Below are positions 45,771 to 56,096 of a stretch of DNA of 64,000 bases, piece after piece. The position numbers were made by a program, and so were the translations under genes. The notes under the pieces were generated by a model. That model had not been told where the DNA came from. It saw only the letters and a program-made list of their open reading frames with translations, and ran no database searches. The stretch lies in the NCBI RefSeq assembly GCF_963855985.1, contig NC_087095.1:8132001-8196000 (forward strand), read 5' to 3'. The DNA comes from Ostrinia nubilalis (Eukaryota; Arthropoda; Insecta; Lepidoptera; Crambidae). The first letter of the stretch is position 1; each line of letters starts with the position of its first letter.

Positions 45771-46849
45771 TTTTATTTACTCCTGGACATCAATAATAAG
45801 CAAAACGTCTTCCCCACTAAATGTCCTTACAACAACTATTTGCGTCTATTGGAAGTGCCAATGTATTTTATTTGACAGAAACTGATAATGTAATAAATAC
45901 AACTTGATTAAAATGTGATATTCCATTCAACCTTTGACGTTTGATAAACTGGCTCCTAAAAATATAAACAATAAAAGTGTTCCTTAGTTTTATAGTTATC
46001 TTTGCAGATTGGAGATTAAGTTGTTTGTTTAAAGTCAAAGTTAGTGAATTATGTAATGGCTGTCTTTCACTTTTCACAAAGTATGTACTATGTCTTCTAA
46101 ATCAGTCGTTTTCAAGTGATGTTTCGTCATGTAGGTTTTTTCTGTTCCTGTGGGGTAATTCAAATGCATTTGTCGAGAGTAGAAATCGTCTGTCAAATAA
46201 TTTTCTAGTAATCAATTTTGAACTGATTGTCAAGGTAATACAGTTGAAAATTGAATATCAAAGCCAAGACGACGCCTAATGTCATTCAGCCGATGGTAGA
46301 TGCCAAATTTCCAATATCGCGTACGAAGACGGAGAACTTTGTCAATATAGTGGTACATAAGGGTCATAATTAGTGGATGCCGACGATTTTCGCGCTGTCA
46401 TCTCAACGACTGCCCACCCTTGTCGTTAGAGCAGTCGACTGGATAGAAAGCATGGAAATAACATGGTGATTGATAAACTAGGTGCAAATAAACATATTTT
46501 ATAAACACAGAATGCTTTTTGCTTAAATTTGAACATAAATTTACCGTAATATAACTTATTACACTTATGTCTGGATTTGTAAGCAGAAATATGGATAGGT
46601 ACCTACTGGATGGAGTGGATGACATAGTGGATGGAGTGTTTTGTAAAACTGCAAAAAAACTTTTAATTCTAGAAATATTTAACGACTAGCTGCTACTAAC
46701 TGTAACTTACACAAACTTCTGCCGTTCACCGCTAGGGGCGCTGTGCAATCTGCCACACATTTTGTACGCACTTGGTAAGGTTAAACTTATGGTAGAGCTA
46801 CAGAACTTTCATATAATAAATTATCATGCGCAAAAATTAGTCTGTTTGG
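45771..46849. other. Upstream region of copy B and intergenic DNA
   Basis: The first 200 bp match the copy A promoter region and keep the uninterrupted sequence CTTGATTAAAATGTGATATT then CCATTCAACCTTTGACGTT. Beyond about 46000 nothing recognisable; ORFs at 45977-46279 (+) and 46398-46625 (-) have no domain. Confidence 0.5.
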
Positions 46850-47160
46850 GCCCGCCATACACGGACAGTTCGAGCAATTAGCCAGTGGTCAACATAAAGG
46901 CACGGACCGCTTTTGCAGCCAGTCAACAGCTTGAATCTACCATTGATAACTGCTGGAGTACCTAGTTGGTAGTGAAACTGCTCAACAGGTCACAATTTCA
47001 TTTTCATTCAAATCAGTAGCAACATTGATTTTGAGGAAGAGGAACCACTGCTATTTTGTAATATTTGCTCGAGCAGTCAGTATAAAATATACCTGGCAAC
47101 TGAAATTTCACCGTGCCGAAGTAGTCACAACTGCTCGAGCAGTACCGTGTATGTGTGTAT
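46850..47160. mobile_element. MITE-like inverted repeat with CCATACACGG ends
   Basis: CGCCATACACGGACAGTTCG at the left pairs imperfectly with the inverted right end CATACACGGTACTGCTCGAG. Two further GCTCGAGCAGT blocks lie inside near 47067-47080 and 47126-47137. About 310 bp, no ORF. Superfamily unknown. Confidence 0.6.
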
Positions 47161-47257
47161 GTAGAAAACAGTTGTCAGTATGCAGTTGCAGCTAGAAGCT
47201 GTCGTAATTGTGTAAGAGTGCCTAAAATGATTTGTGTCTTAGTTTTACTGCTATAAA

Positions 47258-48277
47258 TTTATACTACGCATACCAATATTATAAATGCAAAAGGAACTCT
47301 GTCTGTCTTGCTTTCAACCGATTTTGATGAAAGGATAGTGCCAGGGTCTGGACCAAGTGTTGCCCCGAATCAACCCATAGTGCATTTTGTTCCTCAGGCT
47401 TATACTAATGTGTAAACCGAAGCGCACTGAAATCTATCCCTGGAGTTAAGAGAAAAAAAGAGTTTTGTTTGGAATTATTTACATACAAAATATCATCTAC
47501 TACGTATAAGATTTCGCGATTATGGCATTAAATAACACTCGCTATGTTGAACTTAACCATACTGCATCCGTACACGTTACTTTAGTGCGATTTAGACATT
47601 CTTTATAAACGATCTAGCGCTGTTTTAATTGTTTAGTAAGTTGACATAAATTAATTATTTCCAAAATGAAGCAAGAAGTTTTAGTTCTCTATCCTTGCAA
47701 AAAATCTATTTATTGGTGTATTACAATCGATTATTGAAGTTATTGTAAGCTAAAACTTCTTGCCCCATATTGGAAATAATTAATTTCTGTCAAGTAACCA
47801 AACTACTGCAACAGCGCTTGATCGGTTATAAAGAATGTCCAAGTCGTACTAAAGTAAGGTGTACGGATGCAGTATGGTTAAGTTCAGCATAGAGAGTGTT
47901 ATTTAATGCCACAATCGCGAAATCTTATGCGTAGTACGTTTACATCGATCTTCTTTCTCGATCGATGATATTTTGTATGTAAATAATTCAAAACAAAACT
48001 CTTTTTTTCTCTTAACTCCAGGGATAGATTTCAGTGCGCTTCGGTTTACAAATTAGTATTGGCCTGAGGAAAAAAATGCACTATGGTTTCATTCTGGGCA
48101 GCACTTGGTCCAACTTCCATACATGGATTGGCACTGTCCTTTGGCATAGAGATAGTTTAACTCCCGGGAAACGACATAGATAGTTTTTATCCCGGTTTTT
48201 GAAACAGGGACGCGCGCGGTAATGTATTTCGGTGACAGACAAAATTCCACGCGGGCGAAGCCGCGGGCGGAAAGCTA
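47258..48277 (+). mobile_element. Helitron-like relic split by a foldback
   Basis: Left part ACCAATATTATAAATGCAAA, GGAACTCTGTCTGTCTTGC, ACCGATTTTGATGA and right part GGCATAGAGATAGTTTAACT, CCCGGTTTTTGAAACAGGGA, TTCCACGCGGGCGAAGCCGC, GGGCGGAAAGCTA are the two halves of a common lepidopteran Helitron-type repeat. The gap between them is filled by a foldback at 47331-48142, which inserted after the Helitron. Confidence 0.75.
47331..48142. mobile_element. 0.81-kb foldback inside the Helitron relic
   Basis: AAGGATAGTGCC at the left pairs with GGCACTGTCCTT at the right. The arms pair inward through ACCGAAGCGCACTGAAATCT, GAGTTAAGAGAAAAAAAGAG, GATTTCGCGATTxTGGCATT and AACTTCTTGC to a loop near 47690-47750: about 360-370 bp per arm. 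No coding frame. The arms differ at scattered positions, so insertion is not very recent. Confidence 0.85.
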
Positions 48278-49189
48278 CTATAAGTATTATAACCCTTTGT
48301 TTGATGTGCTTGTAGCTTAATGATTTTTAATGCTTAGAAAGGCACGATAAATGTTGGTCTGGGCTAATATCTCTTTTCGTCATTTTCAAAGGCTTTACAA
48401 CAGTTTTTAACTGTATTATCACATTGTAACACCTATATTACTATTATGGAAGCAATAAACGTATTGAGTATTGAGTATTTGATAAAATCTAACATTGATT
48501 GACCCCTTCCCTCGCACACCCACATCTCCTAGATTAAATTATTGTCATTATTTACTGTGTTCATTTGATTTGGTGCATAATCTGAAAACCATTTAAAGAT
48601 TTAACCATTTACAATGAAAATAATTAGCTCGAATTCGTACAGTTTTTTTTATTTGTCATTTTTGACAATTAGTGTAATGTTTTAAATAAGACCGAAAATG
48701 ATACGATTTTCTTTATGGTTTTTGTATTAGTTTGTTTTTAAAATTCACTTTATAGTAAATTAAAGATAAATCCAGATTTAATCACAGTGTTATTTATTAA
48801 ATATACCTATATATAAAAATGTCTTCATTAAATTAAATATATTAAGTAATTTTAACAGAGGGACTTTTTAACTAAATTATTTTTTTATAGCTCTAATGTA
48901 AACTTTCATCAATCATTCCTCCCTCCAATCCAATGACATATAAAAACATCTTAAAGATGACCTAAACTCTATGCCTAAACTGAACTGTCCCACCAAACTC
49001 ATTGATAAGGGGGCGCTACCGTCGTTCAACTATATAGTTTCCAACATGGCAAAAATCGGAACCAGCGATCCGGTATTGACGGTGGCGCCCCGCTGCCAAT
49101 GTCAAGGTTATATTTCTATCATATTTTTTTTTACCACCAAAACTGTCAGATGCTATTTTTCAAATAGCCCTATCCTACTATTTGATACA
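48278..49189. other. AT-rich intergenic DNA, no gene seen
   Basis: No recognised domain or element ends. The GC-richer stretch at 48990-49110 leads into the Harbinger-like fragment. Confidence 0.5.
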
Positions 49190-49393
49190 AAATCTAACGA
49201 AATGAATACTTTACATTTCTTGTGGGCTGCCCACAGGGAAGAATTGCGGAGAAGGCGGAAAATGCGAGAATTAGCCAGAATATATGAAGAAAATTTTGAA
49301 GACATGCCAGAGCTTCTGTTCAGGCAACGTTACAGGCTTAACAAAGGCCAATTTTTTCTAATTTCAAGTGTCGCGTCTTGGAAGCATATTTAA
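49190..49393 (+). pseudogene. N-terminal fragment of a PIF/Harbinger transposase
   Basis: The frame ending at 49393 reads ELRRRRKMRELARIYEENFE then DMPELLFRQRYRLNKGQFFL. This acidic-helix plus FxxRYRL-K block matches the N-terminus of Harbinger transposases (compare FDLRDLNFKIKYRFNKDTV in the 62563-63922 gene). The ORF upstream back to 48971 shows no similarity and a stop follows soon. The DDE core is absent. Confidence 0.55.
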
Positions 49394-49585
49394 AGGTTCT
49401 TTGAACCTACTTTGTATTCTCCCCAAAACTTTAACAACATCAAATCCAACCCAACGGAAAAGAGAAAATGAGGGTTAAGTTGACTGCCCAGATATTTAGT
49501 CACTCCGTGGCAATGGCAATGGGCTTTTATTCAAAAACATCTACTAGTAAGTAAACCAAAAACACTTTTGACTATCTATTAATAC
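49394..49585. other. Flank of the LTR element
   Basis: No gene. Ends with the 5-bp target duplication AATAC (49581-49585). Confidence 0.5.
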
Positions 49586-49910
49586 TGTTAGAGTTAGTGT
49601 AAAGTTCGTTCATTGTCCTATCACTAGATGGCACCACATGCTATGTTTGTGTTTAAGTTTACATAGTTTTACCAATAGATGACACTTGTATTTTATGTGC
49701 AAAATATTAGCCCGCGGTGTCCAGATTTTTTGCCCGGCCTTTAAATATAACCGGGACGCAATAAAGCATTGAATTCAGTTGACCTCAAGACAGTGTTTCA
49801 TTCACTAGTAGTTAGTAGTACCCAGTCAGTGGTAGGTAGGAGTGAGTGATAGCGCCTAGGCAGTGCGCAGGGTGAGGGAATTCCACCCTCCTCTATGGGA
49901 GGGTTAAACA
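49586..49910 (+). repeat. 5' LTR
   Basis: Starts TGTTAGAG and ends TTAAACA (TG...CA). A TATA-like TTTAAATATAA is at 49740-49750 and a poly(A) signal AATAAA at 49760-49765. I saw no difference from the 3' LTR on reading both. Confidence 0.93.
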
Positions 49911-49928
49911 TGGTCCTTCGAGCCGGAT
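49911..49928 (+). other. Primer binding site, tRNA-Tyr type
   Basis: TGGTCCTTCGAGCCGGAT directly follows the LTR. Its inverse, ATCCGGCTCGAAGGACCA, matches the 3' end of eukaryotic tRNA-Tyr including CCA. This is where minus-strand DNA synthesis would be primed. Identification uses remembered tRNA-Tyr ends. Confidence 0.7.
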
Positions 49929-50469
49929 GCTGTGAGGAGGTACTAGCATCCTAAGGAGTGGATTCCTCCTCCACGCGAGCAGAGTGGACTGCTGCTGTGG
50001 GGCACCTCAGAGGTCCAGAGGAGGGCCTCAGACGGCGCTGGGCTTAGCCGGCGTGTACGTCAGGAACCGGTGCCATTTGAGGACAGAGGAGGGTCCAAGG
50101 GCAGCTCTCAGAGGCTGCAGGAGGTGAAGGTCTACTTCACCTAAGAGGTCCTGAGGAGGATCTCGACGGCGCTTGGCTTGATCGGCGCACGTCAGGTTGA
50201 GGACGGAGTGACGTCCGCGGAGCAGCCCTCCTACCAGAGGTGGCAGGAGGATCGGCAGACGCGAAGCTTCAAACTTTGGCAAGTTTCGTAAGAGTTCGGA
50301 AATGTCACTGTGAGTAACTTCTTTTTTGGATTGACTGTCAGTGTGTCACAAGTGTCAGTGCGGGTTTGAAATTAGTGACAGTCGATTTACTTTTAGAAGA
50401 CTTTTAAATTTTTTGATTTTTCGGTGACAGGTTTTGTATTTTGTTTATTCTGTTTGTCAAATTCATAAA

Positions 50470-52314
50470 ATGGCGAAACGTAAAGAAAGTAAAATTGAAA
50501 TGGAAAATATTATGAGATTTCAGTATGATATTTTTAAACGTTTGAACAAACTTAAAGTTAATTTCAACAAACTTTTGGAAAGTCAAATAACTAAACAGTA
50601 TGTAGAAGGTAAATTGGAACTGTTGGAACAGCTGTGGGTAGAGTTTTCTTCAGGACACAAAGAGTTGATGCGTAGTGCATGTCCTGAGGAACTAGCTGAT
50701 TCCTTGTATGTTAAAGAGGACTTATGTGATCAAGTAGAGGAATTGTATTCTTGGTTCAAATGTGATCTCAAAACCTGTTTGTTGAAGTTGACTTCCAACA
50801 TCGATACAGATAGTACTCTGCAAGTTGTTCAGGGGAAAAGTAGTCAACTTGAATTGCCCAAAATTATTATTCCATCATTTTCGGGGAAATATTCGGAATG
50901 GCCCACATTTTGCGATTTATATAGTTCTTTGGTGCATTTCAATGAGCATTTGACAAAGGTACAGAAGTTCCATTATCTAAAGAGCTACCTTACAGGAGAA
51001 GCAGAACAACTTGTGAAGCACATATCTATAGCGGAATGTAATTATGATAGGTGTTGGCAATTATTAGAGGAGCGTTTTAATAATAAGAAATTCATTTGCC
51101 AGCAAACATTAAATCGGTTCTTTAGCCAGAAAAATATTGTAAAGGAGTCAGCACATGCGCTGAAGGAATTAATTGACACAACTAATGATTGTTTGGCTAA
51201 TTTGATGAATATTGGTGTAAATGTAGATAGTTGGGATGTAGTTCTTGTTCATGTTTTGACATCGAAGTTGGATACTGAATCTAGACGTCAGTGGGAGTTC
51301 ATGATTTCGGAAACTCATACATCGGATGAACTGCCTACTTATGATCATTTTAAAGACTTTCTAACTAATCGTTACAGGGCATTGGAGTTTTTAGATTCAA
51401 AATCCACTTCGGAAAATGTAAATAATGTACATAATAGAACTACTAAGTCTATGCACATTGTAAAAAATGTGCAATGTCCGTTTTGTACGGAAGGAGGGCA
51501 TAAACTTAGGTATTGCAAAGAATTTGCAAGGGAGGCGGTGGAGTCTCGTCGGGAATTTGTTTTAAATAACAATGTATGTTTTAATTGTTTAGGACTCAAT
51601 CATTCTGCCAAATTCTGTAAATATGTAACTAAATGCCGAATCTGCAAACGCAGACATCATTATCTTTTGCACCCTCGAGGTAATGTCCATAGAGGTGTAG
51701 GAAATAAAAGTTCTGGGTCTTGTTTGTCGACAGGAAATAATAATCAAGTTTTACTGCCGACTGCGGTAGTCAAAGCTATGTCGACCAAGAAGGAGAGTAT
51801 AGAGATTAGAGCATTACTTGATCAGGCCTCGGAGTCGTCTTTCGTAACTGAAGAAACAGTACGAAGACTTGGGTTGAAAAAGACTCAAATTAAAGAGCGC
51901 TTGTCAGGAGTAGGTGGGGATAGTTTAGTATCCGAGGCTGTTGTTGACTTGAATATTAGTTCAAAGATTCATCCAGGGGAGAATTTAGGGGTGAGAGCTT
52001 ATGTTTTAAAGTCAATAACTTCTCTATTACCATCCCATAAAATAAAATCTGTGCAAGGGGCTGAAAGTATGAATTTGCCGTTGGCAGATCCTGGCTATCA
52101 CACGCCAAATCGTATCGATTTGTTATTGGGAGTAGATGTGTTTAGTCAAGTCTTGCTAGAGGGAGTTAGGAAAGGTCCAAGCGGTACCCCTGTTGCACAA
52201 GAGACATTGTTTGGGTGGATTTTATCGGGAAATTGTACAAAGTCAACAAACAGAAATTTTAGGGCTAAGGTTAGATATAAGGATAGTAGTAAGGTAAGAA
52301 GGCAGACTGATTGA
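50470..52314 (+). CDS. BEL/Pao Gag-protease polyprotein
   Basis: 614 aa from the ATG at 50470 (context AAAATGG); the open frame extends 12 codons further upstream to 50434 with a weaker start. An N-terminal helical region is followed by the DUF1759-type Gag core (LPKIIIPSFSGKYSEWPTF through LLEERFNNKKF). Zinc knuckles CPFCTEGGHKLRYC and CFNCLGLNHSAKFC, plus CRICKRRHHYLLH, come next. The C-terminal third is a DUF1758-type aspartic protease: active-site segment ALLDQASESSF and the family block DLLLGVDVFSQVL ... ETLFGWILSG. The ORF is unbroken, ends SSKVRRQTD and is not followed by a reverse transcriptase. It would form virus-like particles and process Gag. Confidence 0.92.
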   Translation: MAKRKESKIEMENIMRFQYDIFKRLNKLKVNFNKLLESQITKQYVEGKLELLEQLWVEFSSGHKELMRSACPEELADSLYVKEDLCDQVEELYSWFKCDLKTCLLKLTSNIDTDSTLQVVQGKSSQLELPKIIIPSFSGKYSEWPTFCDLYSSLVHFNEHLTKVQKFHYLKSYLTGEAEQLVKHISIAECNYDRCWQLLEERFNNKKFICQQTLNRFFSQKNIVKESAHALKELIDTTNDCLANLMNIGVNVDSWDVVLVHVLTSKLDTESRRQWEFMISETHTSDELPTYDHFKDFLTNRYRALEFLDSKSTSENVNNVHNRTTKSMHIVKNVQCPFCTEGGHKLRYCKEFAREAVESRREFVLNNNVCFNCLGLNHSAKFCKYVTKCRICKRRHHYLLHPRGNVHRGVGNKSSGSCLSTGNNNQVLLPTAVVKAMSTKKESIEIRALLDQASESSFVTEETVRRLGLKKTQIKERLSGVGGDSLVSEAVVDLNISSKIHPGENLGVRAYVLKSITSLLPSHKIKSVQGAESMNLPLADPGYHTPNRIDLLLGVDVFSQVLLEGVRKGPSGTPVAQETLFGWILSGNCTKSTNRNFRAKVRYKDSSKVRRQTD

Positions 52315-52460
52315 AGTAATATAAAATGTTTAAAATGTCAGGGTTATCTTTCAAAATTATTATGCCTTCTTTCTTGAGTTTTAAGTGTTCATAATTTGCG
52401 ATTGTCATGGTGGGCGATGTAGTGAAGGACGAAGCTTAGCTCGTCCTTGGTGGGCGATTA

Positions 52461-52785
52461 TGTTAGAGTTAGTGTAAAGTTCGTTCATTGTCCTATCACT
52501 AGATGGCACCACATGCTATGTTTGTGTTTAAGTTTACATAGTTTTACCAATAGATGACACTTGTATTTTATGTGCAAAATATTAGCCCGCGGTGTCCAGA
52601 TTTTTTGCCCGGCCTTTAAATATAACCGGGACGCAATAAAGCATTGAATTCAGTTGACCTCAAGACAGTGTTTCATTCACTAGTAGTTAGTAGTACCCAG
52701 TCAGTGGTAGGTAGGAGTGAGTGATAGCGCCTAGGCAGTGCGCAGGGTGAGGGAATTCCACCCTCCTCTATGGGAGGGTTAAACA
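52461..52785 (+). repeat. 3' LTR
   Basis: Same 325 bp as the 5' LTR as far as I can read. The preceding GGTGGGCGATTA may act as the polypurine tract; TGGTGGGCGAT also occurs at 52409-52419, and a hairpin AAGGACGAAGC/GCTxGTCCTT lies between. Confidence 0.93.
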
Positions 52786-52895
52786 AATACTATGACAAAA
52801 TTTAACCATAATACTAACAAATGTTTTGATATCATAAACTAATATAATTTGGCATGATGAGTTTGGAATGTTTTTGCATTATTACTTTGTCATAA

Positions 52896-53076
52896 TCCTA
52901 CTAATATTATAAATGCGAAAGTCTGGATGTCAACATGTTTGTTACTCTTTCACTCAAAAACTACTGAACGGATTTTAATGAAACCTTACAGTATTATTTT
53001 TTATAACACAGAATAACCTTATAGGCTATAGGGGTAAAACAGGGTCCACGCATACAAAGTCGCGGGCGGCCGCTAG
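52896..53076 (+). mobile_element. Lep1-type non-autonomous Helitron
   Basis: Begins TCCTACTAATATTATAAATG and ends GCGGGCGGCCGCTAGT with internal CTACTGAACGGATTTTAATG. Slightly worn near the 3' end (the GTGAAGCCGC block is replaced). Full length by its ends. Confidence 0.75.
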
Positions 53077-53565
53077 TGCCCAATATCGATGGCTCCTACG
53101 TATACTGGCGTAAGTGAAAAAAGTAAATTTTACAGGAGAGCCATTTTAGTGGCCAGGACCATATTTTTGGGTCATATCTTCTGACCTACTAAAACGAATT
53201 TAATGAAATTTCACATTAATAGCCTTAACATGTAATGCTTTTGCTACTGCTGTTATCAATTTTTATATTTTTCTTATATATTTTGAGATTTTACGCATTG
53301 CCCTTTTACGTCGTCACATTTCTATAATTTCATGTATATTGTTCAACGTAAAGAGACTTAAATGACAACGTAAATATAATATTTTAAGCGATTACTCTCT
53401 TTATTTATGCATGTAATTATTTTAATTGTTATCATGTGCTATATCAATAATAAATCAGTTAGAAAAAGTTGTTTAATGTATCGTTATTACGTTTTAACGC
53501 AAAAACGCCCATATACTGTGCTCGAGATTTAGTTAGGTCTTTTAACATAATGTGTCATATTTTTA

Positions 53566-53662
53566 AAAATTATAAATAACTTGAAAAATCGAACTGCCTA
53601 AGGCGGGAATTGAACCCACGATGCCTTAGGCAGTTCGATTTTTTCAAGTTATTTATAATTTT
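53566..53662. repeat. Hairpin with a tRNA T-arm-like loop
   Basis: Arms of about 39 bp (for example ACTTGAAAAATCGAACTGCC and its inverse) pair almost perfectly around an 18-bp loop GGGAATTGAACCCACGAT. Inverted, the loop is ATCGTGGGTTCAATTCCC, the shape of a tRNA T-arm with a Pol III B box (GGTTCAATTCC). No A box or other tRNA arms are present, so it is not a tRNA gene. Confidence 0.75.
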
Positions 53663-53747
53663 CAAATTAGTTTGAGAAGCGACTCTTAACGCTAAAAATT
53701 AAATAACTATATAATGTGTCATAATTTATAAATAAAACAATTTGCTA

Positions 53748-55764
53748 AATATCGATACCTCTGGGCTCAAAGGTCGTAAAGGACAAAGTACGACTTTTCA
53801 GGAGAAGCAAAAAACGATTTTTTATTTTTTTATTCGACAATAACTTTTTTGTTTTTTGAGCTATTAAAATATGACCTAAGAAGAAAGTGCTTAGAATTCA
53901 CAGCATTTTCCGAGGAAGTATTGAAAAACTGGACTAGGGCAGTATTTACCGAGATAGATTTCCTTTACGCCCTCAAAATTACAATAAAAAGACCTTTACG
54001 CCCCGCAAATATTCGTCCTAGGGAAGTTACTCAGGGCGTAAGTCTATTTTTATTTTACAAAACTATAAAACCAAGGTAATAAAGGACAATTTACATAATT
54101 TTATAGGTTTTCATAGGTCGTAAAGGAACACCCAGGTAAGGTATTATGCAAGGGCAAATTGATAATTTAGCTTAAATATTTAATGTTTTATGGTATTTGA
54201 TATGTAATATACCATTTCTTCACATATTTTTAATGAATTACTTCAAAATTTCTTGCACACAATTTATGAAACTATTATTTAAGCAAGCAAAAGTTTTGAT
54301 ATCTTCGAACTAGAAGATACCATTTCCGATATAAGAGCGATAGAGAAAATAAATATTATGACGTTTTTAAATAAAACTTCATAATAATGTCTACTTTACA
54401 CGAAAAGCCGAAACCAATTTAATTTTATTTAATCATTATTATTGTTTCGAAAATCTACAAATGGCGGACTTAATTCCTTAGGGCAGTCTGTCAATTAGTT
54501 GACCTTATGATACTGCAGATAGGATAGAATTATTAAGGACAAACGAAAACCAAACTATAATTATTCTAAATAGATTAAACATTGTTATTCATAATAGCTT
54601 GAAATTATGTCATTGTACTTGGTACAAAAGTAGAAAGGTTAGGTTAGTAAGATTACAAGTAGCAAGTTTTTCATTCCAGTAAAGTACATCCACTTAATTT
54701 GCTCTTACATAATACAGTTTTTAAAAGCCAATTATTTTTAATATAAAAATATAACTTCGAAAAAAAGTGCATTCACGCTTTTTAGTAAGTCTCAACTGAC
54801 ACTATACATATTTTCCCATGTTAAGCGTAAATATTTTTCCTACTAGTTATACTTTATTAGCTGATCCAAATAACTTTAGAAACTATACTTATTTATTATA
54901 ATTGTTACAGTCAAAACTCAAAAGAACGTTATACAAAATTACTAGGAAATCATTAAAAATAAATGTAGCATTTGTGTGATTTATGCATACAAAACATACA
55001 TGCACTCGAAAATACATAACCCTTGTTCTGCAGTCGGGTATTAATGACACCTTATGGTACTACAGTAAGGTGACTTCTTTTTCTCATCTAGCTTTTTCAT
55101 TTTTCAAATTTGTATGATGACTATCCTAACTTAATTATTTTATTTTATTTATACCTAGTTTCGTCAAATATGAGAAATAATAAAAACCATCATTACTTTA
55201 CCCGATGTGGATAGATGTCATCATTTTTTAATGTACAAATCACATAAACGTTACACTCTAAAATAGTTTTATTACATATTTTTGACGATTTTTAAGTCTT
55301 TCGTTTGTTCTAAACGCACATACTTAAATACAATAAGAAACGTCTATAAAATTTACCTACTCAGTTGTTTTAATATCCTCTCTTTGTAGATTTTTAAAAT
55401 ATTTGTTTAGATAATCTAAGGGCGTAAAGGACAAATTATTTAGACTTTGGTATGAAAATTTGGGTTGTATAGGACAATAGATTATACTACATGTACCTTA
55501 TACGCCCAAAAAATTGTGTTTACTTGTTCTTTACTACCATGCTAACTGTACTAAAAAATCAAATGGTATTTACACCCTAATTTTCACGATGAATTCTGTT
55601 TAGCTTATCAAATATGATGGGTCTTAAAGGCACTTTTTTTGAGAATTTCGACAAACTAAATATACAGATCGATAGAGAATTTAATTCTGAGTACAATTGT
55701 ATAAAAAACTCATTTTCGGTATTTTGTCCTTTACGACCTTTGAGCCCAGAGGTATCGATATTTT
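53748..55764. mobile_element. 2.0-kb element with 38-bp TIRs and GTAAAGGACAAA repeats
   Basis: AATATCGATACCTCTGGGCT at the left and its inverse at the right continue through CAAAGGTCGTAAAGGACAAA, about 40 bp of perfect terminal inverted repeat. The palindrome TATCGATA at both outer edges could hide an 8-bp target duplication. Variants of GGGCGTAAAGGACAAA recur inside on both strands, near 53774, 53961, 53992, 54078, 54117, 54534, 55420 and at the right end. The ORF at 53849-54079 runs through three of these repeats and is unlikely to be coding. No transposase recognised. Confidence 0.75.
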
Positions 55765-55814
55765 CATGGCTTTATTTAAGATTTGGATTATAAAAAATAT
55801 ATATTTATGTAAGC

Positions 55815-55876
55815 AACCTTGGGGGAGGCCTTTGTCCAGCAGTGGACGTCATTTGGCTGAAAACAACAACAACAAG
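55815..55876 (+). mobile_element. RTE-type 3' tail
   Basis: TTGGGGGAGGCCTTTGTCCAG, then TGGACGTCATTTGGCTGAAA and (AAC)n. Only the 3' end of the retroelement is present, typical of 5'-truncated RTE or SINE copies. Confidence 0.6.
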
Positions 55877-56096
55877 CAACTACTCGTATAGATTGACGAA
55901 TCGTATGATTGGGCTTTATACGTGGCGTAGTTTTGCACATACGCCTATTTGCCTAAAATTTTATTTTGTATCTAATGGAAAAAAAATTTTTTTTCTTACT
56001 GACGTTATAGATTAGAGCAAAATGAAATCATTTCTTAAATAATTGGAAAAAGGCGTAAGCGGCAGTTTCGCCTTTATACGTAGGAGCCATCGATAT

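Larger units (their letters stand above)
49586..52785 (+). mobile_element. BEL/Pao LTR retrotransposon, Gag-protease only
   Basis: 3200 bp, bounded by two 325-bp LTRs and by a perfect 5-bp target duplication AATAC (49581-49585 and 52786-52790). Order: LTR, tRNA-Tyr-type primer site, leader, one intact Gag-protease ORF, 145-bp spacer, LTR. Full BEL/Pao elements are usually 5-9 kb and encode reverse transcriptase, RNase H and integrase after the protease; none of these is present. It must have moved using enzymes from another element. Confidence 0.93.
53085..56096. mobile_element. 3.0-kb terminal-inverted-repeat element, unassigned
   Basis: ATATCGATGGCTCCTACGTA at the left (from about 53084) has a perfect inverted copy TACGTAGGAGCCATCGATAT at the right (to about 56096). 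Just inside, both ends carry GGCGTAAG-type blocks (53107-53114, 56052-56059). No transposase is recognisable. Inside lie a hairpin (53566-53662), a second element (53748-55764) and an RTE-type tail. The superfamily is not known to me. Confidence 0.7.

Noticed and set aside
50028..50282. 84-aa ORF on the - strand in the BEL leader
   Set aside because: GC-rich leader with GAGG repeats gives a proline/leucine-rich antisense frame; no supporting motif.
53587..53640. Possible tRNA gene on the - strand
   Set aside because: Only the T-arm is present; no acceptor stem, D-arm or anticodon arm can be formed, and the flanks are the arms of a simple palindrome.
53849..54079. 76-aa ORF in the 53.7-55.8 kb element
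   Set aside because: It reads through three copies of the short GTAAAGG repeats, so it is better explained as non-coding subterminal sequence.
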